A DNA stretch of 48,002 nucleotides from assembly GCA_002748415.1 (NCBI GenBank), contig PDSI01000140.1, forward strand, positions 1 to 48,002, given 5' to 3'. Within the stretch, counting starts at the first letter, position 1; each line of letters begins with the position of its first letter. A program made the translations under genes and the position numbers. The DNA comes from Micrococcales bacterium. GTDB taxonomy: Bacteria > Actinomycetota > Actinomycetes > Actinomycetales > CAWJMD01. Below, piece by piece: positions 29,354 through 37,784 of the stretch. A model generated the notes under the pieces. That model saw nothing but the letters and a program-made list of their open reading frames with translations, was not told where the DNA came from and did no database searches.

Positions 29354-29728
29354 TCAGCTGAACGAGTCCCCGCATGCACAGGTGGAGCCTGCGTTCGGAT
29401 TGTCGATGGTGAAGCCCTGCTTCTGGATCGTGTCGGCGAAGTCGATGGTGGCCCCGCTCAAATAGGGGTTGGACATCTTGTCGACGATGACCTCGACGCC
29501 GTCGAAGTCGACCACGGCGTCGCCGTCGAGCTTACGTTCGTCGAAGTACAGCTGGTAGATCAGGCCGGAACACCCGCCGGGCTGAACCGCAACCCGCAGC
29601 CGTAGGTCGTCCCGGCCTTCCTGATCCAGCAGGCTCTTGACCTTGGCGACGGCGACGTCGGTCAGTAGGACGCCGTGCTCCTTGGCGTCGGTGTGCGCGG
29701 TACCGGTGGGCTGGGTCTCGGTGGTCAT
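29354..29728 (-). CDS. erpA: Iron-sulfur cluster insertion protein, ErpA/HesB type
   Basis: A-type carrier that passes Fe-S clusters to target enzymes. 124 residues. The three cluster-binding cysteines are present: Cys 53 in QPGGCSGLIYQL, Cys 117 and Cys 119 in STCACGDSFS. The N-terminal 18 residues are variable. I chose ATG 29728 (MTTETQPTG), with GGGGAGCACG just upstream; ATG 29743 would add five residues. This gene lies near ctaC in many actinobacteria. Likely cotranscribed with aat, which starts 33 bases downstream. Confidence 0.94.
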   Translation of the reverse strand: MTTETQPTGTAHTDAKEHGVLLTDVAVAKVKSLLDQEGRDDLRLRVAVQPGGCSGLIYQLYFDERKLDGDAVVDFDGVEVIVDKMSNPYLSGATIDFADTIQKQGFTIDNPNAGSTCACGDSFS

Positions 29729-29838
29729 CGTGCTCCCCTGCATTGGTGGGTGTCGCGGTGGTGGTGTGGTGCTGGTGATCGCGTCGGTGTCCGGGCCGGG
29801 CCCTTATCCAGGGTAATGCACCCCTCAGTGTTCCGGGT

Positions 29839-31317
29839 CTACGGTAACCCGCTGATGCTGGTGCGGGGAACAGCCGGCCGGCCTGGTTCATTCCCCTGCC
29901 GGCCCGCTGGGGGCTTTGGGGTGGCCAACGCGCTCAGCAACAGCACCTGGCCCAGCGCGGCGCGCTCGAATACCCCCAGGTGCTGGGACTCGTCGTATCC
30001 GTGCGCACGGGAGTCGTGGTCCTCCACTGCGGTGACCAGCACACTGGCCTGAGGGAAAGCGCTCACGAACTCGCTGATGAACGGGATCGATCCGCCGATG
30101 CCCTGCTCCACCACCTCCGCGCCGTCCCAGGCAGTGGACAGTGCCCACCGGGCCACGTCGTAGGCCGCGGATGCGGTGGGGGCCACGAACGGGCGGCCGG
30201 TCTCCCGGCAGGTCACCTCGACGCGCGCGCCGAACGGTGGGTCGGCCTGTAGGTGGTCGCGGATCGTGGCGAACACGGTATCGGGGTCCTGCCCGGGCGG
30301 TACCCGGACGGACAGTTTCGCGGTCATCACAGCTTGCAGCGTGTTGGAGGCGTGCTCGACCCGCGGGATGTCCATGCCGGTGACGGTGATGCTGGGCTGG
30401 GTCCAGATCCGGCTGAGGATCGGCTCGGTACCGAACAGTGCCACCTGATCCAGCACGCCGACCTCCGCACGCAGGGCCTGTTCGGTGTAGTCCAGCTCTT
30501 CCCATCGCGGGTCGGCCGGTGAACCGGACAGGCCGGGCACAGCGACTGTGCCGTCGGCGTCCCACAACCGGTTCAGCAACCGGATCATCACCGTGGTGGC
30601 ATCCGGGGCGGCCACACCGGTGATGCCGGAGTGCACCGGATGGTCCAGGGTCCGCACGGTGACGTCGGCGTCGACCAGGCCCCGCAACGAGACCGTCAGG
30701 GAGGGGATGTCGGGGGCCCAGTTGTCCGAGTCGGCCACCACGATGATGTCACTGGCCAGCAGGTCGTGCTGCTCGGCCAGCAGCTGGGTCATCGACGGTG
30801 AGCCGATCTCCTCCTCCCCTTCGACGAACACGACCAGGCCGACCCCGTCGTCGGCGCCCCAGCGCGGCAGGAGCGTGCGCAGGGTAGCCACGTGCGCCAG
30901 TACGCCGGCCTTGTCGTCGCTGGTACCGCGCCCGTACAGCCGACCGTCCCGTTCGGTCGGTTCGAACGGCGGGGTGGTCCAGCCGGCGTCGTCGCCGGGC
31001 GGTTGCACGTCGTGATGGGCGTACAGCATCACGGTGGGCCGGCCGGCCGGAGCGGGGCGGGTGCCCAGAACTGCCGGGGCGCCTGGGCGGCCGTCCGGCC
31101 TGTCCGCGCTCACGATCCTTACGTCGGTGAGCCCGGCCGCGCGCAGCAGACCCGCCACCTGCGCCGCGCTGTCGGCGACCCTGGCTTGGTCGAATGCGGC
31201 GGCGGACACGCTGGGGATCCGGATCAGGTCCTTCAGATCAGCCACGGCATCGTCCAGGACGGCTCGCAGGCCGGCCCGCAGGGCCGCCACCTGGTCATGG
31301 GTGAGGTACTCGCTCAT
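29839..31317 (-). CDS. M20 family dipeptidase
   Basis: Zinc metallopeptidase of the M20 family, close in pattern to CNDP-like dipeptidases. 492 residues. LYAHHDVQPPG holds the first zinc ligand (His 102 region), GRGTSDDKAG carries the bridging Asp near 134, and VEGEEEIGSPS carries the catalytic Glu pair near 167-170. A lid/dimerisation domain follows (RVEHASNTLQAVM), and EDHDSRAHGYDES near the C-terminus has the last histidine ligand. No signal peptide. ATG 31317 is chosen because a TAGGGT box lies eight bases before it and the conserved domain starts soon after. It is divergent from the DUF3043 gene. A 110-base gap separates it from erpA. Confidence 0.92.
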   Translation of the reverse strand: MSEYLTHDQVAALRAGLRAVLDDAVADLKDLIRIPSVSAAAFDQARVADSAAQVAGLLRAAGLTDVRIVSADRPDGRPGAPAVLGTRPAPAGRPTVMLYAHHDVQPPGDDAGWTTPPFEPTERDGRLYGRGTSDDKAGVLAHVATLRTLLPRWGADDGVGLVVFVEGEEEIGSPSMTQLLAEQHDLLASDIIVVADSDNWAPDIPSLTVSLRGLVDADVTVRTLDHPVHSGITGVAAPDATTVMIRLLNRLWDADGTVAVPGLSGSPADPRWEELDYTEQALRAEVGVLDQVALFGTEPILSRIWTQPSITVTGMDIPRVEHASNTLQAVMTAKLSVRVPPGQDPDTVFATIRDHLQADPPFGARVEVTCRETGRPFVAPTASAAYDVARWALSTAWDGAEVVEQGIGGSIPFISEFVSAFPQASVLVTAVEDHDSRAHGYDESQHLGVFERAALGQVLLLSALATPKPPAGRQGNEPGRPAVPRTSISGLP

Positions 31318-31325
31318 AAAGGCCA

Positions 31326-31331
31326 ACCCTA
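31326..31331 (-). promoter_or_regulatory. Candidate -10 of M20 peptidase gene
   Basis: TAGGGT on the minus strand, eight bases before ATG 31317, giving a near-leaderless message. Confidence 0.35.
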
Positions 31332-31412
31332 GGCCGAACCCGCGGACCGCACAGCTGCCACCCGCCGGGATACGATCAAGACACGGCACGCGCAGGGAAA
31401 GGTTGAACAAGG

Positions 31413-32018
31413 GTGTTCGGACTCGGTAGGACGAAGTCGGCGCAGCCGCTTGCGGCGGAGCCGGTACGTAAGGAACACGGCAAGAACCGCCCGACTCCCA
31501 AGCGGCGCGAGGCCGAGGCCGCGAACCGGCGACCCATCGTCGTCAACGATCGCAAAGCAGCCCAGCGCACCCAGCGGGACAAGAACCGGCAGCTGCGGAA
31601 CAAGCAACGACAAGCGGTGAACACCGGTGACGAAGCGCACCTGCCGCCGCAGCATGCCGGACCGGTGCGGCGGACGGTGCGCGACATCGTCGATTCGCGA
31701 TTCAACATCGGTGAGTTGTATCTACCGGTGGTGCTCCTGCTGCTGGTGGGACTGATCTTGCCGGGGTTGTTGTCCGGCAACACAACCGACGTGGCACAGT
31801 GGCAGCAGGCGGTGTCGATGAGCCTGTACGCGTTCATCGCTGCGGTGGCGTTCGACACCTGGCTGAGCTGGCGGCGCACGAAGAGGCAACTACGTGAGCG
31901 GTTCGGCGACGACGTCAACCTGCGGGGCTTGCTGGGCTACCTGTTCACCCGCAGCATTTCGATCCGGTCGCTGCGCCGCCCACCGGTCAAGGTGAAGCGG
32001 GGTCAGCAACCCCGCTGA
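31413..32018 (+). CDS. DUF3043 membrane protein
   Basis: Function unknown; DUF3043 proteins are common near the ctaC/erpA genes of actinobacteria. 201 residues. The N-terminal 95 residues are basic and polar (TPKRREAEAANRRP, AAQRTQRDKNRQLRNKQR), then two membrane helices (about 104-122 and 134-150), then a basic tail ending KVKRGQQPR. Start is GTG 31413 with GAAAGG upstream. A TACGAT box at 31371-31376 could be its -10. The gene runs tail to tail into the helicase gene with only four bases between the stops. Confidence 0.9.
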   Translation: MFGLGRTKSAQPLAAEPVRKEHGKNRPTPKRREAEAANRRPIVVNDRKAAQRTQRDKNRQLRNKQRQAVNTGDEAHLPPQHAGPVRRTVRDIVDSRFNIGELYLPVVLLLLVGLILPGLLSGNTTDVAQWQQAVSMSLYAFIAAVAFDTWLSWRRTKRQLRERFGDDVNLRGLLGYLFTRSISIRSLRRPPVKVKRGQQPR

Positions 32019-32031
32019 ACGGTCAGTTCAG
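31996..32031. terminator. Overlapping hairpins at convergent stops
   Basis: Two alternative stems: AGCGGGGT, CAGCA, ACCCCGCT (31996-32016, eight pairs), and CTGAAC, GGTCA, GTTCAG (32015-32031, six pairs). The first lies within the DUF3043 coding end, and both stop codons fall inside this element. They cannot both form fully, as they share two bases. Confidence 0.55.
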
Positions 32032-34584
32032 GTAGCCCACCCACAGGCTGGTGATGGCCCGGGACATCGCCGAGAAAATCTCCCGCCGTTCCCGGGTGGA
32101 CCGCTCGTAGCCGATGTTGGCGTCCTCCTGGCCGGTGTCGTCCACGGTCAGGCAGGTGCCGGACGGGCCCAGTCTCAGCTGTGGAATGGCAACGTGGCTG
32201 AACTGCAGTCCCTTGGCGCGGCGCATCGTGCCGATCTTCACCGCATCGGTCGGGGAGCCGTCGTACCCGTCGAGGTCGACCACCTCGAAGCCCCGGCCGA
32301 CCAACAGCTGCCGGTAGTGGCTGATCATCCCGTGCCGGGCCGCGAGCACGGCGACGTCGCAGGAGCCGTTGTTGTTCCCACCGGCGACCAATTGCAGCCA
32401 GCGCAGCAAGGCGTCGTCGTGTTCCTCCTGGGTTTTGGCCAGTACCCGCACCGGCTCCTGGCCGCCTTCCAGCGCCCATGCCAGCTCCCGGTCCGGGTGC
32501 CAGGCGAAACCGTCCAGGTCGTCGAAAACGTCACCGGCGATGACCTCGTGTGCACGAGCGCCGATCAGGCGTTCGGACCGCATGTTGGTGCGCAACACGG
32601 CGTCGCGGCCGGTCACGCTGACTCCCGCCTCCCCGACATGGAATCCGCCCGGTGTGACACCCTGCTGGCCGTCGGCGATCAGCAACAACCCGTTCGGCTT
32701 GTCCCCGACCAGCCGGTGCAGAAGCCGCAACGCCACCGGGGACAGATCCTGCGCTTCGTCGACGATGACCGCTGAGTAGTCCACATCCCACGGTTCACGG
32801 GCCAGTTCCGCGTCGGCACTGGACAGAATGTCGGCCAGGTCGTGCACACCACGGGTGGACAATTCGGCCTGGTAGGCGTTCAGCAGCGTCCACATCTGCC
32901 GGCGCATCTGCGCCTGCAGAGGATAGACACGTCCGACCCGCTCCAGCGCCAGATACTCCTCCAGGCTGCTGATGCCGCGCCCCTTGATGACGTGGTCGAT
33001 CTCCTCCTGCCAGTACGTGGCCGGGACCGGCACCTGCGCCAGCGGGCTTCGGCTACCCACGTTGTCCCAGGCCCGGCGGAAAGCCAGGGCCGCGGCACCG
33101 AGGTCGACGCTGCTGCGCACCCGACGGCGGTTCAGCACGTCGAGAGCCAGCCGGTGCACCGAGGTGAAGTCCACCTTGTCGGCGGTGTCCGGAGACAGCG
33201 TCCGGAAGCGTCGCTCCAGCACCTTGGGCAGGGTCCGCACCAGGCTGACCACCAGCACCCGGCCGGGGTTGTGCCTGGCCACGTAGGCTGCCCGGTGCAG
33301 CCCCACAACGGTCTTTCCGGTGCCCGCCGCACCGCGCAACCTGGCCGGGCCGGACCAGTCACGACGCACCAGAAGAGACTGTTCGGGGGTGAGCCGGGTC
33401 ATCCAGGGCAGCAGGTCGGTGGGAGTGGAATCGTGCTGTTCCGGATCAAGGCCGATCTGGTCGAGCTGATCGGGGAACAGCTCCGCCAAGGCATTGACGA
33501 CGTCCACGACCAGCTGGGGGGACAGCCGAGACCCCAGCTGTTCGACGTGCGCGACGATCGCGTTGGCGGGCATAACGGTGACCTGCTCGTGCCGGACCCG
33601 CAGTTCCAGCGGGTCCGCGTCACGATGCGGTGCCAACGCGCCGATGGCATGGATCTCACCGGGCGCCAGGCCGATGCCACCGAGTACGTCCTCGAGCCGG
33701 CCCATCGTGTTGGCCGTGGTCCGCACAGCCCGGGTGAGCAGGTCGGGCGGACCTTCGACCTGACCGTCCCGGATCTTGATCGGGGTCCACGGCACGCTGG
33801 AGACCAGGAAGACACCACCCGGCCCGGCCAGCAGCATCTCGACCAAGGTGTTGCGGGTACCCGGCCACCGAGTGGCCAGGACGACCGAATAGCCCTGATC
33901 CTGCAACGTCTGGGATGCGTCGACCAACGCGTCGAGGGCAGCCCGGTCACCAGCCGCCGCAGCAGTTGCCTCCGCCTGCTCGGCGGCGGCGGCCGCCACC
34001 AGTTGCGGGTCGACCTGGGGAGGCGATGCCGGTTCCGGTTTCAGCTCGGCCTCGCCCGTCTCGGCTTTGCCCGTTTCGGCTTTGTTTGTTTCGGCTTTGC
34101 CCGTTTCAGGGTTTTCCGTTTCGGTTTCGCCTGTTTCCGCGCGGTCTGCTTCGTCTTCGTCCGCTCCGGACCCGGGCTGCGAGCCCGGCTCTGCGCCCTG
34201 GGTAGCACCGGTGTTACCGGGTGCGCGCCGCAGCGGAATCGCCGCCGGCACGGGAACGGCCCCCGGCCGTGCCGGCTCGGTGCCCGGATGGGCCGCCTCG
34301 GTGGGCTGGGCGCGTCCGGTGGCATCCGCGGATTCGGTGTTCGCGGCGCAGTCGCCCTGCTCCGCATCGGCGGCCAGGTCCGCCGCCACATCGCAAGCAC
34401 GGTGTTCGTGACCGTGCTGTTCGGCGGGCGCTGCGGCGGCCCGCTGCCACGCGAACGGCCGTTGGTCCGGCCGGTGATCTGGCTGGCCGGTGGACTCCGG
34501 CTGGACTGGGTTCTGCCCGGCGGACCGCTCGTCCGGGCCGGGGGATTCGCTGACCTGCTCGTCAGCCATGTTGTGTTCGGTCAT
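32023..34584 (-). CDS. Superfamily I helicase with NERD-like N-terminal domain
   Basis: UvrD/Rep-class DNA helicase, 853 residues. Residues 1-190 are disordered and acidic, with a pentapeptide repeat. Residues about 205-330 resemble a nuclease-related (NERD) domain, with AGPGGVFLVSSVPW as its core strand-turn-strand; where active NERD domains have Asp/Glu and Lys, this one has Ser and Val/Pro, so nuclease activity looks lost. The helicase part has GAAGTGKTVVG (418-425), VIVDEAQDLSP (609-613) and MRRAKGLQFSHVAI. The start ATG 34584 has a weak binding site; ATG 34569 is an alternative. It follows a second NERD-like gene after 144 bases and lies downstream of recCBD. A role in DNA repair or processing is inferred from context only. 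Confidence 0.8.
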   Translation of the reverse strand: MTEHNMADEQVSESPGPDERSAGQNPVQPESTGQPDHRPDQRPFAWQRAAAAPAEQHGHEHRACDVAADLAADAEQGDCAANTESADATGRAQPTEAAHPGTEPARPGAVPVPAAIPLRRAPGNTGATQGAEPGSQPGSGADEDEADRAETGETETENPETGKAETNKAETGKAETGEAELKPEPASPPQVDPQLVAAAAAEQAEATAAAAGDRAALDALVDASQTLQDQGYSVVLATRWPGTRNTLVEMLLAGPGGVFLVSSVPWTPIKIRDGQVEGPPDLLTRAVRTTANTMGRLEDVLGGIGLAPGEIHAIGALAPHRDADPLELRVRHEQVTVMPANAIVAHVEQLGSRLSPQLVVDVVNALAELFPDQLDQIGLDPEQHDSTPTDLLPWMTRLTPEQSLLVRRDWSGPARLRGAAGTGKTVVGLHRAAYVARHNPGRVLVVSLVRTLPKVLERRFRTLSPDTADKVDFTSVHRLALDVLNRRRVRSSVDLGAAALAFRRAWDNVGSRSPLAQVPVPATYWQEEIDHVIKGRGISSLEEYLALERVGRVYPLQAQMRRQMWTLLNAYQAELSTRGVHDLADILSSADAELAREPWDVDYSAVIVDEAQDLSPVALRLLHRLVGDKPNGLLLIADGQQGVTPGGFHVGEAGVSVTGRDAVLRTNMRSERLIGARAHEVIAGDVFDDLDGFAWHPDRELAWALEGGQEPVRVLAKTQEEHDDALLRWLQLVAGGNNNGSCDVAVLAARHGMISHYRQLLVGRGFEVVDLDGYDGSPTDAVKIGTMRRAKGLQFSHVAIPQLRLGPSGTCLTVDDTGQEDANIGYERSTRERREIFSAMSRAITSLWVGYLN
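34045..34149. repeat. 15-bp tandem repeats in helicase N-terminus
   Basis: Seven 15-base imperfect units (TTCGGCTTTGCCCGT type, plus strand) encoding five-residue units such as AETGK, AETNK and PETGK. This stretch is lower in GC than its surroundings. Confidence 0.85.
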
Positions 34585-34728
34585 GTCACGTCGTTGCTTA
34601 CCTCAGGCCGTGTCGCCGGCAGCTGTCCTTGGTCATGGTCATTCCCCCAAAGCGCCACTCTACCGGCGCGGCGAGGGCCACGTGTCGGGGCTGCATCCTC
34701 GCACAATTCAGTTCGGGGCAGCCGAAGC

Positions 34729-35634
34729 TCAGTCCGAGGCAGTCGAAACCTCCTGATCGGTCACGCTCGCCGGCGTGTCGGCGCTCGACCCAGCCGTATC
34801 GGACACCGAGTGCACCACAACCTGCCCGGTGCCCAGCGGGTCGCGGTCGGCCCCTGAAGCGACGTCGGCGAGCACGCCCCAGAACCACATCGCGACGAGC
34901 ACGAGCACACACACCACGCCGGCCCGGATCACGTCGGCCATGGACACCTCCGCCTCGGTGGGCGGCGATGTCCGGCGCGCCGAGGGGTGTGCGAGCATGG
35001 CTTGCTTCCTGCGGCGACTGAGCGGCCGGGGGCGGCGCTTGGCAGCGGCCGGCGCCGGCCGGCCGGCGCCGCGCTGGCGCGGGATCTCCGCCTCCGGCCG
35101 CCCGTCCTGGACCGGTAGCAGGTCCCGTGTCGTCAGCAACGCCGGCACCGTCGCGTTCGGCATCGACCGAAGCTGCTCGGAGACCGACGCGGCAGCATCG
35201 GCGCTGAAGACGGTCGGCAGCTGCGCTATCCACTCGCCGACGCGGCCCAGCCCGACGACCGTCATCGCACGGTCCTGGTCCGGCTCGTCGGCCACAACGA
35301 CGCATGAACGCACGGCCGCACGATAGTGGGCCGGCAACAGCGCCGCCAGCCAGCAAGCACCGGCCGCGGCGGTTTCGGTGGAGTGCGCGACGAGGCTGGA
35401 TGCGGTTTCGATGACCAGGACGCCGCCCGGCCCGACGAGGACGACAGCCAGCGTGGTGCCTTTCGCCTGCAGGTCCTGCAGACACGTCCAGCCGGATTCC
35501 AGCGCTGTTTCGAGGGCGCCGAGCAGATCCCCGCGGGACGGTGTCGCCGCCGACTCGGCCAGGCTTCGGCGGGCCCGGTCGGCGTGGTCGTGGGCGTCCT
35601 CGGCGGACAGGTCCTGCTGCGATTGCTGGTCCAT
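34729..35634 (-). CDS. Membrane-anchored NERD-like protein
   Basis: 301-residue protein of unproven function. Residues about 35-165 resemble a NERD domain: LAVVLVGPGGVLVIETASS matches the core of the family, where active members have an acidic residue followed by Lys. Glu 76 is kept but Lys is replaced by Ala/Ser. A basic linker (about 198-212, SRRRK) leads to one membrane helix (about 236-256, ending WFWGVLADVAS) and a 45-residue tail. The topology suggests the NERD-like part is cytoplasmic. I chose ATG 35634 (MDQQSQQDLSAED), preceded by GAGGGGAAA; the open frame up to 35841 would overlap recD. Next gene downstream is the helicase with its own NERD-like domain. Confidence 0.7.
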   Translation of the reverse strand: MDQQSQQDLSAEDAHDHADRARRSLAESAATPSRGDLLGALETALESGWTCLQDLQAKGTTLAVVLVGPGGVLVIETASSLVAHSTETAAAGACWLAALLPAHYRAAVRSCVVVADEPDQDRAMTVVGLGRVGEWIAQLPTVFSADAAASVSEQLRSMPNATVPALLTTRDLLPVQDGRPEAEIPRQRGAGRPAPAAAKRRPRPLSRRRKQAMLAHPSARRTSPPTEAEVSMADVIRAGVVCVLVLVAMWFWGVLADVASGADRDPLGTGQVVVHSVSDTAGSSADTPASVTDQEVSTASD

Positions 35635-35774
35635 CGGCGTTTCCCCTCGGGTTTCCTTCCGGGTGGATCGGCTGGAACCGGTCAGGAGTTGAAGGGTGCG
35701 GGCCATTTTGTCCGCATTCGTCGTGGTGTGTGGGGTGCGGCCGCCCGGCGCCGTCTTGCTGGGATGCGACCAAT

Positions 35775-37784
35775 TCACCCGGTCGAGGCACGCCAGGCAT
35801 CGGCCGACAGCAGCCCGCTTGCCCGCGCGGCGGGGCTGCACACCGCCGCCAGCACGGCATGCCGGGTACCGATGAGCTCCACCCGCTGTTCGGCCCTGGT
35901 CACGGCGGTGTACAGCAGCTCCCGAGTCAGCAACGGGGACTCCTCGCCGGGCAGGACGATGCTCACGGCCTGGTACTGGCTACCTTGCGCACGATGGATG
36001 GTCATGGCGGCGAGGGGTAGCACCTCGGGCAGCTGGGCGGCCCGCAACAGGCGCAGTTCGCCGGCGACCTCGAACGCGACCACGGGGGCCTCGGAGCCGG
36101 CGACGACCACGCCGACGTCACCGTTGGACAGGCCGGTGTCCGGGTCGTTGCGAGTGACCAGGACGCTGGATCCCACCACATCGAGCCGGGCTTGCAGTGC
36201 GCCCGGTGCCGCGGGCTGACCGGACCATTGCCCGGCCAGGTGGGCCCATCGCTGGGCGCCGAACGGGCCCTGCCGGTGCGCGGTCAGGATCTGGTGGGAC
36301 TGCAGAGCGCGCAACGCTTCCCGGGCGTCCCCACAGCTGGCCGCGGCCAGTACCCGCCGGTGCTGACCGCGCACGTCCCCGGCCAACACTGGAAGGTCGT
36401 CCTCAGTGAGCCGGCCCAGTTGGTCCGCCGCCAGCGGCCACCAGCGCACGGCGGAACCGGTACCCGGGCCGGACCCGGGCTCGCGGCCGGCCCGGTAGCG
36501 ATCCAGAAACCGGCCGACCATGTCTTCATCCGCACCACGGATGGCCTCGGCGAGTTCGGCGATCGGCCGGGTGAACCGCCAACCGATCCGTAGCCGGGTG
36601 ACGGCCCGGGCCACGTCCGCGGGATCGGGGAACTGACCGGTGACCGAGTCACCCGGCTCGGTGCCGTCGCCGCCGCCGGAGGCGAACACGGCGGGCAGCC
36701 GCGCGGCCGCCAGATGAGCCGGGTCGACGGGCCGGTTCACCAGGTCGGCCAGCACGGCGCCCACGTCGACGGACGCCAGCTGGTCGGGATCGCCGACGAG
36801 AATGAGCCGGGCATCCGGCCGGGTGGCGGCGAGCACGGCGGCCAGGTGGGTCAGTGACACCATCGAGGTCTCATCGACGATGACCACGTCGTGCGGCAGT
36901 GGGTTGGCCGCGTTGAAGCGTGGTGGCCGCCCGGGCCGCATGCCCAACAGCCCGTGCACGGTGCGGGCCCGCAGGCCGATCAGCATCGGAGACGACGTGG
37001 CGGGTGCGGTGACGGCCAGCCGGTCCGCCAGACTCGACTGCATCCGGGTGGCCGCCTTGCCGGTGGGCGCGGCCAGCCCGATGTGCGGCGGCTCGTCGCA
37101 GATGTCGTACAGGACCTGCACGATCTGGGCGATCGTGGTGGTCTTGCCGGTCCCGGGGCCACCCACGAGCAAGCAGATCGGCCGGGTAGCGGCCATGGCG
37201 GCGGCCACCCGCTGCCAATGCTGGTCGGGTCCGGGCAGGTGGGTGTGCACGCTTCGCCGCAGCGCGGCCGGGTCGACCGGAATCAGGGTGGTTGCCCGGG
37301 CCAGCACGGCGGCGGCCACAGCCCGTTCCAGCCGCCAGTACCGGTCCAGGTAGGCACGCTCGCCGACCAGCCGGATGGGGGCCGGACGGTCCGCGGTGCC
37401 GACCAGCGCGACGGTACCGGTGGCGGTGCCCGGTCCCGGCCCGTCCGGTTGCTGGTGGCTACGCAGCAGCCGGGCCTGCTCCGGGTTCAGGCGCAGACAG
37501 GAGGATCCGGCCCGCGCGGCGGCCACCACCCGGGCGATGACCGCGGCGAGGTCGGCGCCGGTGTGCCCGGTCAGCCGCAGCACGGTGGCCGCGACATGAA
37601 GGTCCGCGCTGGTCAGGAGGCCGGTTTCGTTGTCCTCGCGCACGGACCGGACCGCGTCGAGATGGTGGGCATCCACCTGGTCGAACAGGGGCAGGTGCAG
37701 CGCCAGCTGGGCGTCACCGGCCGGCAATCGCGGCAACGGGCAGCCGGGTGCGGCGGGGTCCGGCCCCGCCGGTGTGCTGCTCAT
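35775..37784 (-). CDS. recD: Exodeoxyribonuclease V subunit alpha (RecD)
   Basis: 5'-3' helicase subunit of RecBCD. 669 residues. Walker A is LVGGPGTGKTTTIAQI (208-215), motif Ia is APTGKAATRMQ, motif II is VIVDETSMVSL, and the C-terminal motifs VTRNDPDTGLSNGDVGVVV and MTIHRAQGSQY are typical RecD. The reading frame stays open up to 38456, but this stretch is antisense-like shadow of recB. ATG 37784 overlaps the recB stop by ATGA. The operon order is recC-recB-recD. Confidence 0.95.
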   Translation of the reverse strand: MSSTPAGPDPAAPGCPLPRLPAGDAQLALHLPLFDQVDAHHLDAVRSVREDNETGLLTSADLHVAATVLRLTGHTGADLAAVIARVVAAARAGSSCLRLNPEQARLLRSHQQPDGPGPGTATGTVALVGTADRPAPIRLVGERAYLDRYWRLERAVAAAVLARATTLIPVDPAALRRSVHTHLPGPDQHWQRVAAAMAATRPICLLVGGPGTGKTTTIAQIVQVLYDICDEPPHIGLAAPTGKAATRMQSSLADRLAVTAPATSSPMLIGLRARTVHGLLGMRPGRPPRFNAANPLPHDVVIVDETSMVSLTHLAAVLAATRPDARLILVGDPDQLASVDVGAVLADLVNRPVDPAHLAAARLPAVFASGGGDGTEPGDSVTGQFPDPADVARAVTRLRIGWRFTRPIAELAEAIRGADEDMVGRFLDRYRAGREPGSGPGTGSAVRWWPLAADQLGRLTEDDLPVLAGDVRGQHRRVLAAASCGDAREALRALQSHQILTAHRQGPFGAQRWAHLAGQWSGQPAAPGALQARLDVVGSSVLVTRNDPDTGLSNGDVGVVVAGSEAPVVAFEVAGELRLLRAAQLPEVLPLAAMTIHRAQGSQYQAVSIVLPGEESPLLTRELLYTAVTRAEQRVELIGTRHAVLAAVCSPAARASGLLSADAWRASTG

